Origin: Caenorhabditis elegans
Taxonomy: Eukaryota > Nematoda > Chromadorea > Rhabditida > Rhabditidae
Length of the DNA stretch: 64,000 nucleotides
Direction of reading: 5' to 3'
NCBI RefSeq assembly: GCF_000002985.6
Contig: NC_003280.10
Span: forward strand, 10,660,501-10,724,500
Shown here piece by piece: positions 51,101 to 59,778 of the stretch. The first letter of the stretch is position 1. The number at the start of each line of letters is the position of its first letter. A program made the position numbers and the translations under genes. The notes beneath the pieces are model-generated. The model was given only the letters and a program-made list of their open reading frames with translations. It made no database searches and was not told where the DNA came from.

Positions 51101-53795
51101 TATGAGGATATTTCAAAACCAGAAGAGGATAAAGAAAGAGCAATGGTAAGTGATATTGTGATGATTATTTCTATAAAAGAACTATAAATTGCAGGAAAAA
51201 CACCACAAGAAGCCTAATAAGTTCCAAGAAAAACAATGGGAAGAGCATAGAAAGAGCCAGGAACTCAGGAATTCGAGAGAGCATGGAGGACAAGTTCCAG
51301 GTAGAATTGTTATGCGGAAATTATCATTAAATTAAATTCAATTGCAGTTGAAACTTCCGTACCAATGCAACAAGTAAAACCTGAATCCTCTGCAGAAGAA
51401 AAGCCAGTTCCACCTGTACATGACAACTTCCAGTCATCCGAGAAAAGAGCTTTTTCCAACGAAAACCCACTACCATCAGAACAAATTCCATACAGAAGGA
51501 GAAATCGCTTTTACAGGAACCACTATTATGAGAAGTTTCTAGTTTAATAACTAAAAAAAACTTCTAGTCTAACTTATTGTTGATTTTTTATTTATTTTCA
51601 CCCCTTCCCCCACTTGCCATAATAATGAAAGAATGTTAATAAATCGTACCTTTCATGTTGAATTGTTTTATTAATTGGATTGAAATGCGACACTGTACTA
51701 CAACTTGGATACGAGAGAAGCCAAATCGGAAGAAGCGGAGAGTTGGGAAAACCGCAGAAGATAAGGTCGGTGGGCTGATTGTTGCGAAGACATGAAGGGA
51801 TTTCCCGGCCGAGGTATATCTGGAAAGATGGGAATTAAAATTAAATTAGGGCTAGGCATTTTTCAGTTTTTCTCGGGACCAAAATAATTAATTTTTCGAT
51901 TTTCAGTTTTCCAGAATATCAACAAAAAAGGAAATTTTAGTTTTTCAAGTGCTCAAAAATCCGAAAATCCAAAATTTTTAAAACCATAGCATGAATATTG
52001 AATCTCCTATCAATAATGTTATTACGGCATTTTTTAAATAAAAATTTGGTTATTTAGAAAATCGAAAATTTCCTTGGTCGGTTAAAATCTTTTCCCGATT
52101 TTTTGTCTTTTCGCTCGGAAAACCACACAATATTTTTTTGAGTATTTTGAAAAGTTTTTATTAAATTTAAAAAAATTGAGATATAAAGAGAAAAAACAAT
52201 TGATTTTTGGCCAACGAAAAAAAATCCATCTAAATATCATGTGTTAATTCAAGTAATTTTTTTTGAAATTCAAGGTTTTCAGGATTTTTAAATTATTTAT
52301 TTTTAATTTTAAAAATAAATTTCTAATAATCCTTGTAATTATTTTACAACAAAAAAGTCTTACATTTTGGCGATTCTGTTTCAGAACATCTTCACTGGGA
52401 AGCAGTGAGCATTCCACGTGTCGATTTCCAGGTAAGACTTCTTTAATTACAGCAGCAACTTTTTCTTGTTCGTGAGAAAAACATGAATCCATGAGCAACA
52501 CGATATGCTCGGCAGTGAGCTGATCTGCGACGTTTTGAAATTCCATTCGAAATTGATCGATGAATATGGGCATACTTCCAAGAACATATCTGAAAAAATA
52601 GGTTCGTGAAAAATTAATTTTTTTAGATTTTGGCCCATAAAAACCGAATTTCTTATTGAAATTTTTGAACAAAAAAAGAGTCATTAAATGGTTTCATTAA
52701 AATTTAAAATTTCACCAAGTGTTCCTTATCGCAGCAACTGGAAAACAGTTTTTATTGAATTTTCGTTTTTTTTAAAGGAATATTTCGATCGTTTATCCCG
52801 AGTTAATTCGTTGATTTGGGCACACTTTAAGCTGAAACGATTTTTTCCGGCAAGTCGGCAAACTGCCGGAATTTTAAATTTCCGGCAAATCGGCAAATTG
52901 CCGGAATCGAGATTTCCGGCAAATCGGCAAATTGCCGGAATCGAAGTTTCTGGCAAATCGGCAGTTTGCCGAAAATTAAATTTTCTGGCAAACCGGCAAT
53001 TTGCCGAAAATTAAAATTTCTGACAAACCGGCAAACCGGCACTTTGCCGAAAATTAAATTTTCTGGCAAACCGGCAATTTGCCAAAAATTAAAATTTCTG
53101 GCAAACCGGCAAACCGGCACTTTGCCGAAAATTAAATTTTCTGGCAAACCGACAATTTGCCAAAAATTAACATTTCTGGCAAACCGGCAATTTGCCGAAA
53201 ATTAAAATTTCTGGCAAACCGGCCAATTGCCAGAATTGAAATTTTTCATAATTTTTCAGTATTATTCAAGTTTTTTTTTTGAGATTTTCTTCGCTTCAAC
53301 ATACTTAACATCGATTTTATCCGTCGGTGCGCTGTGACATGCTTCTCCAAAATGAACAAGAGCTGTACAATCAGCGTGAGCAGCAGCGACTTCATCAACA
53401 CAGCAGCTGGAAATTTCCATTATTTTCTTTTTTTTAATGAAAAATCAAACCTTCTATAAGAAGTATCAGCTAGAACAAATGTCTTCTTTGCACTTTCAGA
53501 TCGAAATCTGCTTTCGATGAGTTTTGTGACTTTTTCCGAGTATGGAAGCAGAGAATCCGGGAATTGTAGAGCTATTCGTTGATGATTTCCCTGTTTAATC
53601 CATTCAGATGTGGCGTCAATTTCAAAAAATGAATGAATATCGTTTTCTGGCAAATTCTGTAATTTTTAAAGATTATTTAAAAACAAAACCAGCATCGCAA
53701 ACCTCAAAATAACCGGTATTCGATGATTCTTCCTCGTGTACGTGATCAGCCGGTGTTGATGTCGTGAAAAATGCGCTGGGAGCTGATTCGGTCAT
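42149..53795 (-). CDS. dph-2: Diphthamide biosynthesis protein DPH2, with collagen genes nested in one intron
   Basis: Nine exons, 53795-53703, 53656-53451, 53406-53305, 52589-52364, 51819-51650, 42997-42817, 42759-42631, 42520-42448 and 42399-42149, join in frame to 476 residues. Conserved DPH2 blocks appear in order: [105 protein letters not shown]; and GRSGIAQGY at the C-terminus. The paired C-C, the later A-C and the L-S-C match cysteine positions of eukaryotic Dph2. Dph1-Dph2 is a radical iron-sulphur enzyme that makes the first step of diphthamide on elongation factor 2. The intron 42998-51649 holds four collagen genes on the plus strand. Confidence 0.9.
43068..43074 (+). promoter_or_regulatory. 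TATA box of col-79
   Basis: TATAAAA lies 50 bp before the ATG at 43118. Confidence 0.75.
43118..44024 (+). CDS. col-79: Cuticle collagen COL-79
   Basis: Two exons, 43118-43258 and 43314-44024, give 283 residues. The N-terminal domain has the membrane-anchor hydrophobic segment typical of nematode cuticle collagens ([19 protein letters not shown]). It is followed by a subtilisin-type site R-N-K-R at residues 74-77. Gly-X-Y repeats follow, interrupted and flanked by cysteines: CNC..SNC, CIKC, and YCPCP at the end. The short tail is [10 protein letters not shown]. Cuticle collagens trimerise, are secreted by the hypodermis and are cross-linked in the cuticle. The Gly-X-Y part is richer in Asp and Glu (GDDGVDG, GEDGEPG) than in col-39 and col-80, so this is a separate subtype. 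The intron position after the first 47 codons is shared with its neighbours. AATAAA is at 44053-44058. Confidence 0.9.
44372..44378 (+). promoter_or_regulatory. TATA box of col-39
   Basis: TATAAAA, in context gtataaaagg, 50 bp before the ATG at 44422. The same decamer occurs before col-80. Confidence 0.8.
44422..45460 (+). CDS. col-39: Cuticle collagen COL-39
   Basis: Two exons, 44422-44562 and 44630-45460, give 323 residues. The hydrophobic anchor is [21 protein letters not shown]. The cleavage region [11 protein letters not shown] precedes [19 protein letters not shown], then [13 protein letters not shown] and long uninterrupted Gly-X-Y repeats rich in Pro, Ala and Gln. YCPCPSRSG closes the triple helix. 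The C-terminal tail is unusual for a cuticle collagen: about 40 residues rich in Arg, Lys, His and Val ([16 protein letters not shown]). Codon use is highly biased (CCA, GGA), as in strongly expressed worm genes. It is a close tandem paralogue of col-80, sharing the intron position, [13 protein letters not shown] and most of the collagen region. AATAAA is at 45502-45507. Confidence 0.9.
45461..46671. other. Spacer between col-39 and col-80
   Basis: It holds the col-39 3' UTR and the col-80 upstream region. No coding frame is supported. The upstream part just before the TATA box should contain the moult-linked control elements, which I cannot define. Confidence 0.6.
46672..46678 (+). promoter_or_regulatory. 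TATA box of col-80
   Basis: TATAAAA, in context gtataaaagg, 50 bp before the ATG at 46722. Confidence 0.8.
46722..47722 (+). CDS. col-80: Cuticle collagen COL-80
   Basis: Two exons, 46722-46859 and 46907-47722, joined by a short 47-nt intron, give 317 residues. The N-terminal anchor [21 protein letters not shown] is followed by the cleavage region [11 protein letters not shown]. Then come [26 protein letters not shown], the Gly-X-Y region and YCPCPARS. The C-terminal tail is strongly basic and made of repeated units ([32 protein letters not shown]). It is the nearest paralogue of col-39 and is one codon shorter in exon 1. The tail could mediate ionic or Lys-dependent cross-linking in the cuticle; that is inference. 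AATAAA is at 47769-47774. Confidence 0.9.
47723..48513. other. Spacer with bli-1 upstream region
   Basis: After the col-80 3' UTR this region carries agataggagaagataatc (about 47939-47957), with two GATA-type cores, and a TTATAA at 48394-48399, about 120 bp before the bli-1 ATG. No gene is seen. Confidence 0.5.
48514..51547 (+). CDS. bli-1: Blister collagen BLI-1
   Basis: Five exons, 48514-48657, 48704-48977, 49023-51145, 51195-51300 and 51348-51547, give 948 residues, about three times a normal cuticle collagen. Residues 1-48 form the N-terminal anchor ([21 protein letters not shown]). A subtilisin-type site R-E-K-R lies at 75-78. A long Pro/Ser/Thr/Tyr-rich region runs to about 360. The triple-helical part (about 362-557) is flanked by [15 protein letters not shown] and YCPCP. 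A roughly 390-residue tail is rich in Glu, Arg, Pro and Tyr ([19 protein letters not shown]). BLI-1 is the collagen whose loss gives fluid-filled cuticle blisters; it builds the struts between cuticle layers. Tyr-rich flanks fit dityrosine cross-linking, which is inference. The 45-nt intron 48978-49022 is in frame without a stop. AATAAA is at 51638-51643. Confidence 0.92.
52857..53235. repeat. Hairpin array: about 11 CGGCAAnTTGCCG units
   Basis: Short palindromes cggcaaattgccgg, cggcagtttgccg, cggcactttgccg and relatives recur every 30-40 bp, separated by aaattaaaatttctgg. Adjacent units also repeat as a block of about 70 bp (cggcaaaccggcactttgccg). The array sits in the dph-2 intron 52590-53304. 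Related copies are at 3.8, 4.1, 56.1 and 56.4 kb. Confidence 0.8.
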
Positions 53796-54412
53796 TACTG
53801 AAATGAAGATTTTATTAATTTTTTGTAAAAAATTAATCATTTTAAGCAGTTTAAAAGAGTGGAAACACTTTTTTTCAGAAAAAATAAAATTTAATAATTA
53901 ATGGACGAGGTTTTGAAGAGAGGGGAAAACTCGACCATTGTGTGCACAAAGCGCGGGGATTTGAATTTAGTTTTTGAGATATGTGAGAATTTACGATTTT
54001 TCCGCCGAAAAAAAGAGTTGCTTCTAAATTTTCTTCATTGATTTTTCATATTTGTTCGATTAAAAAGGTTTTAATTTGGAATTAAAAAACAAACATAAAT
54101 AGTCTTAGTGTGAAAACTTTTTAAAAAACGAGATTTTGCAATTACAGTAATCTTTAAAGGCGCACGTATATTTCTGATTAAAAAAAAATGTATCTTGTCG
54201 AGACCGTGTACCGTATTTTTTGTAGAAAAAGTCGAATTATTTGCTTATGTTAAAAGCAAATTAACATATTTTTAAAAAAATATATTAATTTAAAAAAAAC
54301 GTTGCAACCGATGAAATCACGTGTAGCTCTATATTAAAGTTTTGGAAAAACTGTCTATATAAATCGCGTTAAATTTAAAAAATTCAGTTTGTAAATTAAT
54401 CAATACTTCATC
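53796..54412. other. Intergenic between divergent dph-2 and the 54413 gene
   Basis: This 0.6-kb spacer should hold both promoters. It contains a fragment of the 2796-2987 repeat family at 54141-54213 (ctttaaaggcgcacg, then cttgtcgagaccgtg). Confidence 0.55.
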
Positions 54413-55837
54413 ATGCTGCTTCCACAGCCAAAGTCAACGGCCAAAAAGCCAAAAGGAGAGGCAAAGTCACTGTAAGTTAGCGCAAAATTAATTCGTTGAA
54501 AATATTAAATTATTACAGAGTTGCAAGAGAAAGGAAATCACAACCTCAGGATTCTGCACTGATGGAAGTTCCGGCGAAACGAGAAATGCCGAAGAAAGAG
54601 GTGAAGAAAATTAGATCGGTTCATAAAGTGGTTAGTTTTTTTTCGAATCCATATTACTGTAATTGTTAAAATTCTAAATTTCAGGAGAGTGTAACCAAAA
54701 CGAAATCAGCAAAACTCCGACGCAAGAAAAGCTACTCTTTATCATCAGATAATGAGTCAAAATACAAGAAGAGCATCAGCCCGGCGGCATCGGAAGAAGC
54801 ATCGATTGAAAAGAAGAAAGAAGAGATGACTTCAAAGCTGCCAGAGAAAAGTGTCGCCATGAAAACTGCGAACAGTCCAAAGACTTTTAATATGGAGTTG
54901 GCGAAGAAGTTCTTCGAGATGAGAATGAAGGAGAGCCAAAGGACTAGCAGAATGGCGACTAAAAGTGATTCGGTAAATTTAAAAAAAATGTTCGTCGAAA
55001 ATATTAACATTTCAGAGTCTTGAAACAATGCCAGAGTCGAGCCACAACAGCGGACAATCTTCCAAATCTCGAAAAAGCCAACGCACGCGAGGAAAGTCGA
55101 CGCCACTGGACCGCAACATCTTCAAAGAGAACGGTGAACCTGTTTGGGTGGTCCCGGATCGTAAGCCCGGCGAGCTGGTGATGAATGAGCATGGAGAAAT
55201 GGTCAAGTATCCTGAGTTGATGGCTGCGTTAGAAGAAGATGGATTGGAGATGGAAGATGGTAAAGGATGGTTTCAAAAGATGTCCTCGTATTTGATGGGA
55301 GAGTTGGATCAAGGAAGAATCGACAATAAGGCAGCATCGAAGGATATCAACCCATTTGCATCGATGGAAACTTTGGAAGAAAGGACGGATTTGTATTTTA
55401 GCAGGGAGACCGTTATCTACAATACGACTGACTCGATCTTCAATTTGTGCCACAGTTAGTTGCTTTACTAATTTCAAAAACAAAAAATTATATTTTTCAG
55501 ATGCAATTGAACGTTTCTCCCAACAAAACAACGAGGATACAATCCGCAAAAGTGTCCCACCATCGAGAGAACCGGGGTCAAAGATGATGACCGTGTCAAA
55601 GGATGAGGAAGAGAAGACTGCCATTGTTACTTCGATACGTTTCGATGCTCGAGCATACAGGATCAGTTATGATGTATGTTATCTAAAACTATTCAACTCC
55701 CAATATCTTATGCATTTCAGCGTCGTCGTCCAGTTCACTCAATTCAGAAGTTTCGCAAAAAGTACCAAAAGCAGTTGAAAAAGTCTCAGGAAGAGAAGAA
55801 GGACGACACGAAAACGGCTAAGAATGAAGGCGATTGA
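54413..55837 (+). CDS. Unrecognised basic, low-complexity protein
   Basis: Six exons, 54413-54471, 54519-54630, 54685-54972, 55016-55454, 55501-55673 and 55721-55837, join in frame to 395 residues. I do not recognise the family. The N-terminal 170 residues are Lys/Ser-rich (KKEVKKIRSVHKV, SAKLRRKKSYSLSSDNES) and look disordered and nuclear. A more ordered part follows (GEPVWVVPDRKPGELVMNE, GKGWFQKMSSYLMGELDQGRID, MTVSKDEEEKTAIVTSIRF). The C-terminus is basic (HSIQKFRKKYQKQLKKSQ). There is no signal peptide or membrane segment. It could be a chromatin- or spindle-associated protein, but nothing in the sequence proves that. It shares a bidirectional promoter region with dph-2. AATAAA is near 55937. 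Confidence 0.75.
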
Positions 55838-57095
55838 AGGCGAGCGATGGAGATGATTTTGTTTAAAGAAAGATTATGAAATTGAACATAATTCACTGTT
55901 TCTCTATGTGATTTGTATAAAAATTCCATTTGGTTTAATAAAGTGATTTCTGGAGTATTCTTGATGCATTGTTTTTTTAAGATTCAGAGACTAGAACTTA
56001 TAGAAGCTCTTAGTACTTTTTAGTTGAATTGTAACATCAATTTTCGATTCCCGCAATTTGCCGGTTTGTCGATTTGCCGGAAATTTTCATTTTAGGCAAA
56101 TTGCCGGTTTGCCGAATTGCCGTTTGCCGGAAATGTTTAGAGGGATTTTTTATAAGACGGAAACACTTAAAACTGTGTTTTTTTTTGAAAAAATTTTCCA
56201 GTTTTTTTCGAGATTATTTGATAGAATTTGCTTACTTTTCAAAATAGATGTAGGAACATTCATAGGATGCGTACAATTTTGCCATCTGAAATTGAAATTC
56301 TGAAATTTCCAAAAAAATTAGTGCGAAACCACAGTTTGCAGAAAATTTTCGGCAAATTGCATTCTTTCCGGCAAATTGCCCTTTTCCGGCAATTTGGGCA
56401 AATCGGCAATTTGCCGGTTTGCCGGATATTTCAATTCCGGTACTTTGCCGATTTGCCGATTTGCCCTAAATTTCAATGATTTTTCCTAATTCAGTCTAAT
56501 TTCTTATCTTTCAGAATATATCTCACTTTCATTCGCAATTGTTTCAATCAAATTAATTCGTTTGTTTATTCTTGTTGTTTGACCAAAACTCATGACTCTT
56601 TGTTTTTCCAGTTGTCCGACATAAAAGCGGAAAAACCTTCCAAAAGCCTCTCCCGCAACTTTCACAAATTCCCATTCTAGGTGAGTGTTTCTCTCGTTTT
56701 CTCCTACAACTCCATCTGTTTTCTTGTGTTTCCGCGCGGGACCCTGTCCCATATCTATAATAAAAGTGTGTCAGTCCCCATGGGGCCACCCGTTGTCGCC
56801 TCGGGTTATGAAAAAAAAGAGTCAGTGAATTGAAGGGGGAGAGAGAGAGAAAGGAAGAAGATAACCTCCTTTTTCGGGTTGAGCAGAGCCCTCTGAACAA
56901 GGAGAAGAATCCCATTTGGAAACACAGCGACGACCCAACTACAATTCTAGATCCATTACGAGAAGAAGAAGAAGACATCGTCGTAGAAGAGCAACTAAAT
57001 GTTTTTTCTTCTCACTTCTCGAATCGTCTCACATCTTCATTATCCGAGTCTTCATCGTCCCGAGTGACTTGTCTTCAAAATCTCGGGTTCTTCTG
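55838..57095. other. Intergenic with CGGCAA repeats and a pyrimidine-rich 5' region
   Basis: It contains two clusters of the CGGCAAATTGCCG hairpin family (56050-56135 and 56346-56466). From about 56640 to 57095 is a stretch likely to be promoter and 5' UTR of the next gene. Frames there lack recognisable protein features. Confidence 0.55.
56050..56466. repeat. CGGCAA/TTGCCG repeat clusters
   Basis: gcaatttgccggtttgtcg and ttgccggtttgccgaattgccg recur at 56053-56134 and again at 56346-56466. They are relatives of the array in the dph-2 intron. Confidence 0.7.
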
Positions 57096-59079
57096 ATGTT
57101 CCCATCTCGTTCCATATTCCTGATTCTTTTCTTGCCAGTTCTGATATTCGTTGCGGAGGCTGTGGAGAATGAGTTTCATGTCAATCATTGTGTGCTAAGG
57201 TGTAAGGATAATCATATGATGGAGGTAAGGAAAATTAAACTCTTATAGTAATAGGTATGCTTTAAGTTTTAAAATTTTTGGTCATGAAAAGCTAAATTAT
57301 TAAAATTTAGAACCTTTTGTATATTAAAGTTGGTGCAAAAATGACCAATTATCGTAGTATCAGAAAATTCTAAAAACTTTCATATTGTGATTGAATGGCT
57401 AAAGTTCTATGTTCTAATATGCAGCATTGATCAAGATTTCTCAAAAAGCAAAATTATTAGAAATTCGGTGATTTACCAAAACTGACAAAAACTCTGAAAC
57501 ATCTGTAAACTTTTGGCGTATAAAGTACACACAATTTTTTAGTAATGGCTTAACGCAATTTTACTGTCTATGCCATGGCTGTGCGGCAACCGGACCATAC
57601 ATTTTTCCAAAACGCTCAAAAATATAATTTTAGCAAAAAAAAACTTTGAAACCTGGTTGCCGATTGCCGAAAATCTCGGTTGCCGCACAGCCATGGTTCA
57701 TACGCTTATCTCGAAACTGCCGACCTAACCGGAATGCTCAAATCATAAAAAACTTCTTTCTAAAAGGTTTTGCCTGGGAGTTTTCCAAAAAATTTTATAT
57801 TTCCTTTTTTCTAATGAAAACACTTCATCTTGCAAAAAACATTTAGAAAATTTCTAAACTAACATTTTTAAATTAATAACTTTTCAACCAGATGGACAAC
57901 GAATGGTCTCACGATTTCACTCTTCCACTTTTAAATCTTCTCAAAACGACTGGCAACGAGACGGCCGCTTTCATAAAGGCCAAGGCTATTTGCACGTATG
58001 TTTTCACTTTCGAATACCCCGTTTTGTCCCATATCCGTTTGATGTCTCCGGGGACGTGTTCCGAACAAGTGCAGAGGGTTAGATGATGATGCTCTATGAA
58101 ATGGGTTATGAGGTGACGAAATTGGTGGTGGTGGAGAATTGGCAAATGGATTCACGATAATGATATTCGTACAGCAATTTAGTTGCACATTACCCAGAAT
58201 TGGGGTTTTACAACTTAAAAATGTTCTAAAAAAGACAACTAGTGATTGAGATTTTGGAAGCTTTTAAATGTTTCAAGTTGACCTAGTTTTTCTACTTTCC
58301 AGAAGCAATCGCTTTCTAGAGATCTGTGTCAGAAAATGCAATACATCACAAGAGGCTTCAATCATTTTGGCCGGTATTCGATCTTGGCACGATGCTTGTA
58401 ATAATTTGGAAGGTTAGTTTTAACATTTTTCAATGTAACTATAATGGGGAAAATCCGACTAGACCATTTAAAAACCTGAAATTCCTCCACGTTTCCCTGG
58501 AGCTTTAAAAAATACCATTTCATTTTCAGAGGTCCGTGCACAATTCCCGTGTTGGAAGGAGAATGGTGAGCGGCTCTCAAGTGTGTGCAGAGATCAAACA
58601 GTTCGATTGGAAATGGATATGCAAAAGTTTGCCCGAAATCAGACTCAAGAGAATATTGAAACGATTTGCATGTAAGTCCCGAACAGAAATTGTTTTTTTC
58701 TAAATTGGAAAATATTTCAGCGACTTTGAGCATTTTTCCCATTGCTTTATTCAGGAGCACGGGAAGTATTGCGGCTATCGAAGTGAAGTGGTATTGATTT
58801 TAAATTTTCTTTAAATTTATGCAGTTTTAGGCAATTTTTTGCCGACTTTCCAAATTCATCTAAACTAATTTTATTTTGTTCCAGATAACTGCTAGAATGT
58901 TCGAAAATAATCGGGAGGCAATGTTCAAAATGCTGAAAATTCGTTGGAATACGCTACCAGCTTCATGTAAGTACAATCAATTGCGAAGAGACACCTCATC
59001 AAGTGACCGGTACAATAATAACAATGCTGCATCGATCACCATATCGATTATTCTTTTGCTTCTTCCGTTTGTGTTTTGA
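57096..59079 (+). CDS. Secreted Cys-rich protein, probably GPI-anchored (CPG4-like)
   Basis: Six exons, 57096-57224, 57892-57995, 58303-58412, 58530-58671, 58721-58790 and 58885-59079, give 249 residues. A signal peptide ([17 protein letters not shown]) is followed by regularly spaced cysteines: HCVLRC, AICT, EICVRKC, DACNNL, FPCWKE, SVCRD, TICI, HCF, YCGY and SCKY. The C-terminus is a hydrophobic stretch (ASITISIILLLLPFVF) with no following charged tail, as in GPI-anchored proteins. The paired C-x3-C near the start and again mid-protein resembles the chondroitin proteoglycan 4 (CPG4) domain family of nematodes. That match is from memory and not certain. Potential N-glycosylation sites include N-E-T, N-T-S and N-Q-T. 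A hairpin lies in intron 1. AATAAA is near 59107. Confidence 0.72.
57573..57696. repeat. Perfect 20-bp inverted repeat
   Basis: ccatggctgtgcggcaaccg (57573-57592) and cggttgccgcacagccatgg (57677-57696) are exact reverse complements with an 84-bp loop, in intron 1 of the CPG4-like gene. The arms are GC-rich in AT-rich DNA. Confidence 0.8.
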
Positions 59080-59766
59080 ATTGTTTCTTCTTATCAAGTT
59101 ATTGTGAATAAATGAGCATTTTTTTCCTTTTATGAGATTTATAAAGTTTTGAACACGGACTATGAGAGTACATTTTTTTATATGAGAGATGTGATGTATA
59201 TGGGGTTGTCATGTAGGCAAGTATGGAAGGCATGTATAGGTTTTTTGCGAGTCTCCCACTACTCGCCAGTTACTGCCTATTGTAGGCATGCAAAGCGGGT
59301 CGGCCGACACGTAGGCAGGCATGTAATCAGGCAGGTAGGCAGTTGTCTAAACCCCACATTGAGGGACTTCTCTTATATTTTGGAAACAATTCCAGCTACT
59401 GCTGCGTGGCGGGAAAAAGAAAAGACTCGAGTCTATATATTCACCGGTAGTTTGAAAACTTGTTTGAAATAAGACTAAATTCTCATTACCATGCCGAATA
59501 CGAGAATGGAGCATCAATTAGGCAGGTGTTCCGGTGCTTTCTCATTTTCTAATCCTCCCGTGACCCCCTTTCTCACTAAACGGAAAGGTTTCCCGCATAC
59601 AAGCGTGCTAATCAATCCCTCTTTACTTCTTCCTTCCCCATTTCGCCCGTCCTCACATGGTTGCTCATGGCAACCACATGCAAAGTACCCCCCTCCTCTT
59701 CGTTTTGAAATCTCTATTTCTCTCATACGTACTTCATGCTAACCTGACGTCTCCAAGGAATTGCAG
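59080..59766. other. Intergenic before mks-5
   Basis: This contains the 3' UTR of the previous gene, then a ggcaggcatg-type repeat cluster (59213-59342) and a pyrimidine-rich stretch. It ends at an acceptor-like attgcag (59760-59766) immediately before the short first exon of mks-5, a plausible trans-splice site. Confidence 0.5.
59213..59342. repeat. GTAGGCAGGC-type repeat cluster
   Basis: gtaggcaagtatggaaggcatg, attgtaggcatgcaaag and cacgtaggcaggcatgtaatcaggcaggtaggcag follow one another. The same family is scattered at about 5.45, 7.07, 21.1, 25.1, 31.55, 36.6 and 38.86 kb. Confidence 0.6.
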
Positions 59767-59778
59767 TGATTATAAAAA

